A DNA stretch of 64,000 bases from Paracamarosporium sp. OC-R06-R3 (lineage: Eukaryota; Ascomycota; Dothideomycetes; Pleosporales; Didymosphaeriaceae): contig JACVRA010000161.1 of the NCBI GenBank assembly GCA_019828545.1, positions 372,001 to 436,000 on the forward strand. Reading direction: 5' to 3'. The position numbers and the translations under genes were made by a program. The notes under the pieces were generated by a model. The model searched no databases. It had not been told where the DNA came from and was given only the letters and a program-made list of their open reading frames with translations. Positions 21,542 through 31,485 of the stretch are shown here, piece after piece (the first letter of the stretch is position 1; each line of letters starts with the position of its first letter).

Positions 21542-22445
21542 TTAAGGAGTATTGCAATCACTGAATCTGTTTGAAGGTAACGCTCCCTGAATTGAGTTTA
21601 CAAATGTACAATGTCTTGTTATTTGATAATCATCGAAATCACTACAGATGGCTCTTCTGATGCACACATGTGATCCGCAAAACATCGACACTCTAGCAAA
21701 TGGTAACAAAGAAAGACACGGTATATACCAAAATTTCACCCTTGGTCTCTTGATACCAGTCCTAGTGAGCATATTCGAAATGCTGGTCCAACACGATAGA
21801 ATGGCACCCGCCATGGAGGCGGGGGACAGGAAGGCTGGCGGATCCGCCGTCGCGGCGGGCGACGGGACCGTGGCTAGCTGTCGGACCGACTGGTTTTCGA
21901 TTCTCGCGTGGCCGCCGCCCTCGCTCATGGACGGCGCAAAGGTGCTGAGGCTGACGTCCGAGCATGTGCCTAGGTCCGAGTGGTTCCTGGACGACGTGGC
22001 ATTGTCGTCAAACGCGGCATCCATCATCTCCACGGGCGTATCGAACGCGAGCAAGGCGTCATCCCACGAGCAGACGGTCCGCCGCTCGGACGGGTAGCCG
22101 TGCAGCTCGGCCAGCAGACGCAGGGCGTGACTCTCCGCGGCGTCTTCTCTCTGTGCTCGGGCGCTGCTCGACACGTCTGGCAGTGGGATGTCGACTAGCA
22201 TCTTCTTGCGTTTTGTGCGTTTGCCTTGCACCTTGCCGACGTGCGATTCTGCGTAGATGCACTCGGCCTGGATGAGCACACACCGCTTGCACCCTTGGTG
22301 TTCACCGTTGCATTTGACGTGTCCGAGAACGTAAACCCTGGGAGACCAATGCTGTCTGGAGATCTGAGCACGGCGTACTGACCTTTGCAGTGTTGCACTG
22401 GTTGCAGGCGGACCGCAGCCTGGGAGCCTTCTGCTGGTCCGCCAT
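21542..22445 (-). pseudogene. Zn2Cys6 transcription factor, intron acceptor lost (AG to AC)
   Basis: Exon 1 (22445-22383) encodes CNQCNTAK, the first half of a binuclear zinc cluster. Exon 2 (22318-21542) resumes exactly with VKCNGEHQGCKRC and the last Cys in AECIY, giving the canonical C-x2-C-x6-C spacing. The 64-nt intron starts with GTCAGT, but the two bases before the expected exon are AC (22320-22319), not AG; no alternative AG restores the finger. After the finger come a basic linker (GKRTKRKK) and an acidic, Ser-rich region; the frame ends after 279 residues, as in short AflR-like pathway regulators. It is either a recently inactivated gene, a rare non-consensus splice, or a base error. 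It sits at the edge of the eroding cluster it would have regulated. Confidence 0.65.
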
Positions 22446-23045
22446 GGTGGAATGTCTCTCGCGGCTGCTGTTCGGGTTCAATGCAAGAAAAGGAAAGAGA
22501 AAAAAGGGATTTTCTTGGATGGGAGGGAAAGGCGGAGGGGGCACAGTTGAGGCACGGTTTTGACGGATTGGGGCACAGTATTGAGTCTGGACCGCATTGT
22601 CAGAGTGCGGCGCGGTTACCAAATCGGAACACATTATTGGGCTGGTCCACACCATCAGACTGCTTAACGTTATCAAAGTGGTAGGCCGTTGTCAGATAGC
22701 GGTGCTGCAGCTAATTGTCGACCTACAACACATCACTGCGACTACGGCCTTGATCGTTCAATTTATACTCGCAGGCGGGGGCTTACGGGGCATCACACTA
22801 CAGGCCCTGGCTAAATAAGTAACCTGTAACCTGATTCGTTCAATCCTACCGGTATTTGTAGCTAGGGGCCACGGTAAGCCACGTGGCGTTGCTCTCCCCT
22901 CCGACGTTCAACGTCGTAACAAGGCAAGCTACGCCAGAACATCGCTCGACTTGATCTGACACCAGAAAACGCCATGTGTACTCGTAGCTCGATATTTCCC
23001 TTCTTGATCCGTAGTCTCCAACTGAACTGGCCCCCCTTCCTCCGA
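22446..23045. other. Region between regulator and flavoprotein relic
   Basis: 600 bases with the presumed promoter of the regulator near 22446-22700. The rest is featureless apart from short frames. Confidence 0.4.
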
Positions 23046-24035
23046 CTATGTCGACTGTGCCGTTTCCCCTAAACAGGGCAGAAATCCAGGTAGCATAACG
23101 CGGCGTAAGCGTACTGGCTTGAGATAATCGCCTGCACCCTCTGCATGCCAATCAAGACAGTCTCTTGAGCCCGTTCCCCGTGACGCGCACCGGAAGCTCT
23201 CGCGCGAGATCCCTGCGCCCGCATTCGCGCACATCAGCACGGCGTTTACAATAATCTTGAACGGCGACGCGCAGTCGCCCGCCCCGAACATGCTTGGCAT
23301 GTTAGTGTGGTAAACGGGCATCCGGGTGATACTATCGCCGCGCTTATTTAACTTAACATTGAGCTACTTTACTGTAGAAGGGTTCACTTCTGTAAAGGGT
23401 TAGTGGATCAGCACTTGTTCTTCGGCTGGCTCGCCCGTCTCAAACTCGATGATTACTTTGTCGTTGCACTTGACTAGCCGCACGATCTTGCGATGGTCGA
23501 ACGCCGTGCTGTTGATGGCTGAGGCGGGGAGGATCGACTGTGCTAGCATGGCGTCCTTGTTCATGTATACTATTACCTTGTTTGAGAATTATTGGCGTTG
23601 TTGGCAAGAATGTTGGCGTGCATTGGGCTTTCCGCAAATCCTATAGCTAGTATGCTAATCGGCGATGCCCCGCGATGCTCGTACCCGAATATGGATAGGC
23701 AGTGGAAGCTAAAAGTTGCTCATTGAGACTCACATACGCTCCAGGAAATTGTCGAGACAGCCTGGGATGTCGGGGAATTTGGATTTGATACCCATGGAGA
23801 CTAGGATCTTCCTTCCTAGGGACACTTTGCCGTCTGAGGTCGTGACGTAAAAAAGCCTGTCGTCCTTCTTTTTCTACACTTTCTACAGTAGCATATATAA
23901 AGTCGACTATGCCTGTGTGCTCTAGCTCTTTTCTGCTCGCCTTAGGGAACTTGCTTGGGGCCTTTCTCTCCCATCCCGGCAGCGCGTACGTGAGCGTGTC
24001 CCACGCGTTCCTGGGCTTCTCATAGTCGTATCAGC
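23046..24035 (-). pseudogene. Degenerate thioredoxin-reductase-like flavoprotein (GliT-type fold)
   Basis: Several minus-strand segments in different frames each match part of one flavoprotein. Near 24030-23870 is a segment like the middle of the FAD domain; near 23850-23740 comes SDGKVSLGRKILVSMG and FPDIPG. Near 23560-23405 is a segment ending in a premature stop, and near 23321-23200 the terminal FAD motif FGAGDCASPFKI. A run of six T around 23850 shifts the frame by one base. The N-terminal GxGxxG Rossmann loop is absent, so the copy is truncated at 5' as well. The sister gene at 24163-25209 is intact. This family oxidises thiols or serves as an oxidoreductase in fungal secondary metabolism. 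Intron positions could not be fixed reliably. Confidence 0.7.
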
Positions 24036-24162
24036 ATTCAGTCGTGATCAAATGCACCTAATAAATCATTGCTATTCGATCTAAAGAAGCGCTGTCGACG
24101 AAGACTATATGAGACTGGCCGTTTTATTTTGATAATACGACCAGGCCCTCGACAAAGACCCG

Positions 24163-25209
24163 CTAACCGAAGACTGGGCGCAATCCCCACTTCTCCTCCT
24201 GCAGTGCCACGGCCACTCCGGCGGCAGCCTGGCCGCCGCTAGCTACTGCGTTAGGCAGCACCTTGAACATGGTCATGGTGTCGCCGGCGGCATAGACGCC
24301 CTTGACCGACGTCTCCTGGAACGGGCCGGAGGTGGCATAGTTACCTGCCTGAGTGATCTCGAGGCTGAGCTGCTGCGCAAAGTCGGCTCCGTTGAGCTTC
24401 GAAATGGGGGCGTGGCTGATAAAGTCCTCGGTGACGGTGCTGCCGTTCTCGAACGTGATGACCATGGGAGGCTGGCCGGGCGTCTTGAGCGCGACCTTCT
24501 TGATCTTGCGGTTGTCCGTCTTCCATGGCTTGTTGACGAGCGACGGCTCGAGCTGGGCGGTGAGATCCGTGTTGCCGTTCGTGTAGATGGTGACTGCGCC
24601 TACGAGCTGGTTGGACAAGTGGGACAGGTGGAGGGCGAACTGGGGCATGGCGATCCAGTCCACGCCGAGCACGCCGGCGTGGCCAGTCACGGGGTTAGCA
24701 TAGTAGCCTTGGGCGAAGAGGTTGTGGAAGCTGGCCGCCATATCAGCACACGAAGCAGGCCAGTAGGTAGTGGTCAGCGGTACTCACATGCCCTTGCCCC
24801 AGGCAGCCTCGTATCCCTCAACGGCAGGGAAGGTGTGCGAGACTCCCTGTGCCAAGATGATCTTTCGGCCCAGATACGTCTCTCCAGCCTTGTCGGTGGC
24901 CTGGAAGAGGGTGCCGACCTTCTCAATCTTGATAATCTCGACGTTCGACACACTATAGTCGACGTAGTCCCTAAGTTCTGAGTGGATCTTAGAGATGTAT
25001 TGCTTAGGGGTCAGACCGTCGGCGGCTGTCAAGCCATGGAGGATGTAGGAGGGGTCGAAGCGGTACTTTTGCGTGTCGAAGACTTTGACGGTATGGCGCT
25101 GGCGAACCAGAGTCTGGGCGGCAGAGCTACCTGCGCATCCTCCACCAACGATCAGGACGTCGTATGTTTTGGGAGTGGGACCAGACATGGCGAAGCCGAC
25201 AAGTTGCAA
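24163..25209 (-). CDS. Thioredoxin-reductase-like FAD oxidoreductase lacking CxxC, two exons, ~329 aa
   Basis: Exon 1 is 25209-24788 and exon 2 is 24730-24163; they join in phase 2 through a 57-nt GTGAGT...CAG intron. The FAD-binding motif DVLIVGGGCAGSSAAQ lies at about 16-31, ILAQGVSHTFP near 120, and the second FAD motif GVYAAGDTMTMFK near the C-terminus. The place where thioredoxin reductases and GliT/HlmI-type enzymes carry the redox pair (HCLFCHG in the family) reads FHNLFAQG: both cysteines are replaced, by Asn and Ala. It should therefore bind flavin and NAD(P)H but not do dithiol-disulfide chemistry. The start could also be the second Met (MSGPTPKTYD, 25188), which sits closer to the FAD motif. 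A truncated relative lies immediately downstream. Confidence 0.85.
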
Positions 25210-25776
25210 CGAGACAAGAACAAAGGTACGCGTGGCCCACGAGATGCCGAGTGAACGTATGTTTTATATATTCAGGGGGGGCAGCTTACGTTGACAGATA
25301 GGTGGAAGCTGCCAAGACGATGTACATTAAAAAAACGTGGCATCAGCGTCTATTTAGACTTTTCGTGCATACTCAGGTCTCACAACAGTCTTATCCCCGT
25401 GGTGACAAGAAACACAATGTCTTGGGGGTTCGGTTGCCGAACAGTCGTCCAAAAGGCATCCAGACACCCCCAAAAGCCTCAAAGAGGGTCTGGTGACGTT
25501 GGACAGGCCAGAATTTCAGCCGTGCCTCGCCATGTTCCCCAAGGCCGAACTTGGGGAGGAGGTTGCAGGATAATGGCGTCGAGCACGGCCCGACCCACGC
25601 TACAAGGCTCGACTGTCAACGGCTCTCGGAGTGATATTGCTAGCTGCTTATCCTCCGCGAATCTGTCTCGACACCCTGGCTAACCAATATTTCCGCGCCG
25701 CAGTGGGTTCCTGCATCTAGATCCTAGCGCAAACCGCCCCCAGCACTTCTCAGCAAAATCGGGACCGAAAGCAACA
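25210..25776. other. Gap upstream of flavoprotein gene
   Basis: About 570 bases with the promoter of the minus-strand flavoprotein gene and the 3' flank of the OMT/P450 relic. No gene is seen. Confidence 0.4.
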
Positions 25777-25990
25777 TCAGATGCGCCTAATCAATATCGT
25801 CTGCGACAGATTAGGTACAACCTGCCCCTCCACATTCACGAGCGCCGGCCTCCCCAGCTTGCTGTCCCGCTTCCAGCTTAACTCGTAGTCGAGCAGCAAC
25901 TTGGTCAGCATCAGCTTCATCTCGCTGACGGTGAAGAAGCGACCGGGATAGGCATGATTGCCGTACTCCCAGCTGAGACTGTATTAGTAC
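25777..25990 (-). pseudogene. 3' fragment of a cytochrome P450 with heme Cys replaced by Tyr
   Basis: The minus strand encodes about 70 residues typical of a P450 C-terminus: LSWEYGNHAYPGRFFTVSE, then LMLTKLLLDYELSW, and a terminal EGQ...PNLSQTILIRRI before a TGA. In the family the heme loop reads GxHACPGRFF; here the absolutely required Cys is Tyr (codon TAT, one G-to-A step from TGT). Upstream text in the same frame meets a stop at once, and no I-helix or ExxR is present. The fragment is non-functional and directly abuts the O-methyltransferase remnant, suggesting a deletion that fused two former neighbours. Confidence 0.72.
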
Positions 25991-26422
25991 TCGGCGTGTG
26001 ATTTTGCGGACCAAGAGACCACCTTCGGGAAGGCTGGTCCTTAGTGCTAGCTCCGCAAAACAGACATCCTCGTCTATCTTGATCTTCTTCGCAATATCAT
26101 AGCGAGCAATTGCTTGTATACTAATCAATGCTGTGTGCTGGTAAATCTATTAGACTGGGTTTGCCGCGAAGGATAGCTATGTAACGATTACCCGTGGGGG
26201 TGAGCCTTTTGCAAGTTGGGCGGCGCTGAGCGACAAATCTGAAAACTCATCAGTTGCTTCGAGAATAGCATTTTGGCATCCGTGAATGTGGGTAGTGAAA
26301 TCTGAAGGGAAGTCTGTATCAAAGGAAGGCAATGGAATTTCGCTAGTAGCATAGTACCCATCATTGATGGATGTATTCTCTTGGATTGTGGCAGCGAGCT
26401 GCGAAATGCTTGAGGTTGCCAT
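25991..26422 (-). pseudogene. 5' fragment of a fungal O-methyltransferase
   Basis: From the ATG at 26422 the frame gives an N-terminus like those of fungal polyketide O-methyltransferases (AflP/OmtA-like group): SQLAATIQENTSINDGYY, then LPSFDTDFPSD and AILEATDEFSDL. A GTAATC donor follows, and after a CAG near 26126 the text ISIQAIARYDIAKKI, DEDVCFAELA and LRTSLPE continues the family's dimerisation domain. The Rossmann and SAM-binding half is entirely missing; the frame runs into the P450 fragment at about 25990. It cannot be a working methyltransferase. Assignment rests on N-terminal resemblance only. Confidence 0.55.
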
Positions 26423-26806
26423 GAGATGAGTCGTTACTTGGGCAGCGCTCTTGTTCCTCCTCTGAATAGCTAGTTATGTCTGTGGCTACAACATCCATCA
26501 CCGTTACGGTGAAAGCTAACGGCAATCGAAACCGGGGTCCGGTATGCTCTAGGCCGCAGCCAAACGGCGCGCCCTGCTGCGGTGTACTACGCCACCGGCT
26601 CGCTAAAGTATGCCTTTGCTCTTCAGATTGCGACCCCAACCCGCTCCCCAATATCAATCAACTTCATCGCCACTTCTATCCGCCTCGAGTGCCGGTCGAT
26701 TTCCTTGTCCACTCCCCATTATCCCATTTCTTTGCGTTTACATCCTTCACGGCTATCCAGCATCCATCCAATCCCCCCTCGTTCACACACTGCATCTCTC
26801 GCAACA

Positions 26807-27637
26807 ATGTCAGCACCATTCTTTCCAAAACAGGCTTTCAAGTTCGACGGCGCTCTGCTCGAGGAGCTGCAAGGCGATGTCAGCGAAGCCGTGGCTCGCG
26901 AAGCTATCAAGCTCGTCACCATCGCATCTGGTGCTTTAATCCACGACAACGGTTGCGGCTATGGCGCTGTCACGGCCGAGATCATTGCCACAAACCCCCC
27001 ATCCGACATCAAAATCTTCGCCACAGACAAAAATGAAGGCTATCTCGGCGCGTTGAAGAGCAAGATAGCCGCAAACCCGTCGTGGCCGTCCGTGACGGTC
27101 GAAGTCGTCGACGCAAACAAGCTGACCTATCCCGATGATCACTTTGATCTGTCCTTCACTAACTTTGTCCTTCTCGGTCTCGACGATGAAGTGGGTGCGG
27201 CACGTCACATACTACGCACTGTGAAGCCCGGTAGCAAGGCAGTAGTTGGGATTTGGAAAGAGAAGACATGGCAGGACGACCTACGCAATATCCATCACGT
27301 CGTCCGCGGTGATGATACCCCGCTTCTTCCGTACCTGTCTGTCGTCGACTACACCCCTGAAGGCTTTAGGGCTGTTCTGGAAAAGGCCGGGTGGAAGAAC
27401 GTCAAGTACGTAGATAGGGATGTCTGGGTCAAGATAAAGGATATTAAGAGGTGGGCTACCATCGCCTGGACATTTCTGTCCACTCCTGTTGGCGGCTGGA
27501 AGCAAGAAGACGAGGACAAATGGGACGAGACTATCGACCTTCTAGTACAGGAGCTTATCAAGGGTAGTACACATGTTGAAGAAGGCGGCCTTCATAAGCT
27601 TCGGATGACTGCCACTATTGCCATCGTGGAAAAGTAA
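26807..27637 (+). CDS. Class I SAM-dependent methyltransferase, 276 aa
   Basis: The ATG at 26807 follows a pyrimidine-rich leader and the context caaca, and it begins the conserved part; the frame is open further 5' but without conserved text. SAM motif I is HDNGCGYGAVT at about 48-58, the acidic end of strand 2 is FATDKNEGY near 72-80, motif II/III is VDANKLTYPDDHFDLSFTNFVL at about 101-122, and HILRTVKPGSKAVVGIW follows. This is the UbiE/COQ5-like layout seen in many stand-alone fungal small-molecule methyltransferases. It is intact and next to the OMT/P450/flavoprotein remnants, in the divergent orientation to the OMT fragment (384 bases between starts), so it may be a surviving cluster member. 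The substrate is unknown. Confidence 0.85.
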   Translation: MSAPFFPKQAFKFDGALLEELQGDVSEAVAREAIKLVTIASGALIHDNGCGYGAVTAEIIATNPPSDIKIFATDKNEGYLGALKSKIAANPSWPSVTVEVVDANKLTYPDDHFDLSFTNFVLLGLDDEVGAARHILRTVKPGSKAVVGIWKEKTWQDDLRNIHHVVRGDDTPLLPYLSVVDYTPEGFRAVLEKAGWKNVKYVDRDVWVKIKDIKRWATIAWTFLSTPVGGWKQEDEDKWDETIDLLVQELIKGSTHVEEGGLHKLRMTATIAIVEK

Positions 27638-28436
27638 ATACTTTGGCTCATATGATTTCAAATACACTAAGCGACCTGAAGGCATGCGCCGAGCAGAGGC
27701 CAAATGCTGCAGTCGCATGTATAAAATGCTACTTTTTGAGCCATGTGCCTTATATCGATCCTCTTGAGACTAATTGCGTTCGTTGTTCTCATATATAAAT
27801 CATTTTTAGCTCAGTGTTAATGAATGACAGTGCCATAGTTTGAAGCAGCTACTTGGATACTAATTACATGTGATATCGGAAGGAGTATGGACCCTGATCA
27901 CACTATATTGAGATTAAACCAACAGCATACAAATGCCATGCATGTGAGATGTATACGCCTGCCACTGAGCGAAGTTCGCTTAGGGTGTCAATAACGGACG
28001 ATCTTTAGCATGTAATGCAGCTTGCAGTTAAACACTACCAGCTTCTCACGATGTCCTGTAGACGTTCATCACGTTGAGGCTAGCGTAAGTGAGGGCTGCG
28101 ATGCTGCCTGCTCTCAATTCCCTCCTCGACCCAGGGTTCCCTCCAGCACATATGGATTTGGATAAATTTTTGTCACTCGACGTAACTGATGCTTAGACAT
28201 ATTTTATTGACAGGCCATCTACTTCGAAACAATGTCCTCCGGCAACACGGCATCTAGAGACCGCGCACAGAACGCAAAGAGAGTGGCACCGCCCGTCAAA
28301 CAGCAAAATGAATGGTCCAGTGGATTTGTGCGACAATAGATGCATCAGACGCAGGTCCTTCCACATTCTATCCAATATAGACCAAGGTGTCCCAAGCAGC
28401 AACAGGGTCGCCGCGCGTCCAATACTCTTCCACCGC
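27638..28436. other. Intergenic stretch, no gene seen
   Basis: About 800 A+T-leaning bases after the methyltransferase. Nothing recognised. Confidence 0.4.
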
Positions 28437-29045
28437 CTACTGCCTCTTCCGCGATATGACAACCAAAGACGTCTGGATCCATGCTTCTTCAAGCTTTTCT
28501 TCACATTCATGCTTCTCTTCTTCTGCTTGATCGGATATCATCTTTCGACACGCCTGTTCCGCAGGCTGTACTTTTTCGACGGCCAGGCGCTCCTGTCTAC
28601 TAGCTATTGACGAACGTCGTACAATCACTCCTTCTTCTGTATAGCTGCTTAATGCGCTTGATACTATTCCGCTGCTCGATCAGCACAGAAACGCCGCCAA
28701 TCGCTGTCGAAGAGACTGCCTTCATATGTCTCGCCGTTGGATTCGACATACTTTTCGAGAATAGTCCAGCCCTAGTCGAGGTATTCTTTTCCATCGCAAC
28801 GTACTGTAGTCTCAATATCGTACGCAAGGCGCTTACAAGGGTTCCCGAGACATTCGTACGTTTCATCGATCTAATGTGACTATCAATACTTGACCATGGA
28901 ACAAAAGGAATCTCTCTGACATTGTCAACTTGCATCGCATAAAAAGTCGCACTTGCGACACACCTCTTAGGCAGGACGCTCAATGCAAGCTTGTTGTACG
29001 CCCGCTTAATCTCGCAGGGAGACGTTTTCAAAGACACCTAAGCCC
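28437..29045 (-). pseudogene. Decayed J-domain protein with coiled coil
   Basis: Near 29035 the minus strand reads GVSLKTSPCEIKRAYNKLAL, which is helices I-II of a J domain, followed by SVLPKR where HPD would be expected. Further on, a frame shifted relative to this gives LEKYVESNGETYEGSLFDSDW and then meets TAG, TAA and TGA. A third frame (28600-28437) reads a Glu/Lys-rich coiled coil (RQERLAVEKVQ, AEEEKHECEEKLEEAW) of the kind found C-terminal to J domains. The stops look like one-step changes from CAG, CAA and CGA, the C-to-T pattern expected from RIP. The gene appears dead. Confidence 0.55.
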
Positions 29046-29853
29046 ACGTAATAACTACAACGCTCGGCTTCGGGAATAGGTGACATGGCGAATGCGTGAG
29101 ATGAATCCGAAGTTCATGAGGAGCGAGCATGGAAAAGGGGTAGAATGGGAGTAGAATAGTGGTACGGCGGCAGTCTGCGCGCGAGTTGGGTTGTGGAGTC
29201 GAGAAGGGAAGGCGCATCGGCACGTGTCCAATATTAATCGAATTAGCAATTATGTTTGGAAGTCACGTCACTAACCGCAGTATGGATGACATGGGAGGCG
29301 AATATACTCAGTCAGACAATCTATTTGTCCCCATCTGATTCTGATGAGAATCAGAAGCATGCCACTATAGATCCAACACCAATTGACCGGAACATAGACT
29401 CATGCGCGCCATTGTAGTATTTAGTTTTTGTTCTTCCATGGCGAACACCCATTCTTCCGTCAATTCTGTGCTTCGGTGGACCACCGACAACCACCCCGTA
29501 GGTTCCGCAAGATCCTTTTGTGCATGTCAACATGACACTGTAGCTATTCTCCTTTAGAGATTATGGTAGGCTAGATTACGCTGGCACATAGTAGTAGAGC
29601 TGTGGTGAGCTCGAGACCGAGCATGCAACGTCGCGTTGTCACGTGGGTAACACATAGCGCCAAGAGCCTCTCACTTGTGTCATGGTCGCACTTGTCTGAA
29701 TTTTCACCTCAGCCCCTCACACTCTAACTCGTAGCACATTGTACATATACAAATCAAGCACACATAAACACGCTCAATCTCACACACTGATCCATTGCCA
29801 TGACTTCTGGGGACAGTAAGCCCCGAAAACCGTTCTTTCTGAGTTAGTCTCAC
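29046..29853. other. Intergenic stretch, no gene seen
   Basis: About 800 bases. A short cacgtgggtaac site is near 29640. An upstream ATG at about 29800 (ATGACTTCTGGG) followed by GTAAGC could add a short 5' exon to the next gene. Confidence 0.35.
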
Positions 29854-31485
29854 ATGGATGTAGATCACAGTGCGTCTGCGTCCACGCCTCCGTCCGCGTC
29901 CATAACGCACTTTCCACGCTACGTGTCATTTGCGTTGGCACAGAATTTGCCAGCAAAGGGTATGTCGAGCAACAACATCAATTCCTCTCACTCACAGTTG
30001 CAGACATCTTGATGAGCACGTGTGATAATGACGTCTATATTCGTCCGCATTTGAGTAAGTGCACAGTCCTTAGCATTGCACTCGCTCATAAATCATGTAC
30101 AGCCGCGTCATTGAGGAAAGCCTGGGGTCCGGTCACAGACGGCCAGGCGGATCAATGGGCAGAGCTGCGTGGTCGGGAGATGAAAGCATCACAAGCGTCT
30201 ATCGTAAGCCTTCACCCAGCTTTACGTACATTTTTATCTAACAATTGTGGGCCATGGCAATTCCAGCAGCGTCGAATGAGCCCATGACCCTGCCGATTCG
30301 TTCTACACAATCGTCCCAGCTTTCCCCTTTGTTGGCGTCACCCGCTCCTAAGGCGTCCACTTCGACCGGAGCTCGAGAGAGGGTCGATCTTATACTAGGT
30401 TACATTGATATGGGCGTCGATGTTAGCGTAGCCTTACAACTTGGGGTCCGTTATAAGAATGGCACAGTCCAGCCGCCCAAATATTTCGACGCGGTCCTAA
30501 ACCAATACAAGGATGGTAAAGTGTCGAGAGAAGATGTGTGGATCAGTTTGTGCGTCCTAGGAGAAGCGATGGCGTCTACTCAAGCATCACAAGCGTAAAT
30601 CACCTTGTCTCCAGTCATGAAGAACATGTTCATCTAACATTCATCAACAACAGAAATCAAGCGTCATCTCGCCCTGTTGTCACCACGTCAATTGAGCCTG
30701 CTGTCGCGTCGGAGCAACCTACTACTGCCGCGTCAAAAACCACTTCGCCCACTGCACCGACGATTAACCTTCGTGATATGGGGTCGTCACAGTACGCGTC
30801 AGTGTTGGCGAGTCCTGTGTCGCCAAGCGCTATAGCACCTGAGAACACAAGTGGCGTCGATAGTCCACTCACTCTCCGGCAGATGCGTCAGGAAATCGAG
30901 CATTATATTTCTCGGGGACCTCCTACGCGTCACGACCTCAACACGCGCCGTGCGTTACCCGCGAATTCTGGAATGGGCTATTATCGGGACAAGAAGACGA
31001 CCCATCTATTCGATGGCAAGAATTCAGGGCGCGAGAACCCCGAGAACTACGGTAGTGACGCAGAGCATGATTTTGGTCTGTGTTATTACACATGGCACAA
31101 GCGGAGGAACCAGTGCTCTCGGGGAGGCGACTGCGTCTGGCGTCATTATATCACCTACGAGATCATCGAGTACATCTGGGCGTCTCCTTCTGGTTATGCA
31201 TGGCTGCGCAATGCGCTTCCAGCGTTGGGAACGAATGAAGCCGCTGTTGCACACACGCGCATTCCGGTGCCTTCTGCTCAATCCACCACCACGCGTCTAG
31301 CTGGCACTGTGCGCCCTCATCTAACGTCCCAGGTCCACACTGTCCATACTCAGCGTCATCCTGCGTCAATTGGAGAGGAGATCTTTCCCTTTCAGTTCGA
31401 TAAGTTCGACCCAAAGACATTTCCCTCGACAGCTGAGTCTTCTGAGTCGACTAATCGCCCGACGAAGCGCCCCAGGATGTCTTAA
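29854..31485 (+). CDS. Hypothetical CCCH-finger-like protein, five exons, ~479 aa
   Basis: Exons 29854-29959, 30004-30054, 30103-30225, 30267-30594 and 30654-31485 join with matching phases. The fourth intron (30595-30653) has a CTAAC branch site; the third (41 nt, GTACAT donor) is the weakest junction. The product begins MDVDHSASAS, has a Trp-containing helical segment encoded by exon 3, then RVDLILGYIDMGVDVSVALQ. Near residues 346-367 comes Cys-x10-Cys-x5-Cys-x3-His (Cys346, Cys357, Cys363, His367), close to a CCCH zinc finger but with a longer first loop. The C-terminus has a basic TKRPRM stretch like a nuclear signal. I do not recognise the family. Codon use is rich in GCG and GTC and unlike the neighbours, so horizontal origin or an orphan gene is possible. 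The first exon is uncertain. Confidence 0.6.

Noticed and set aside
21648..22097. 149-aa open frame on the plus strand
   Set aside because: It is antisense to exon 2 of the Zn2Cys6 regulator, whose zinc cluster fixes the coding strand.
24412..24981. 189-aa open frame on the plus strand
   Set aside because: It is antisense to the flavoprotein with intact FAD motifs.
26476..27036. 186-aa open frame overlapping the methyltransferase in another frame
   Set aside because: Arg/Pro-rich text without motifs; the overlapping frame has the SAM-binding motifs.
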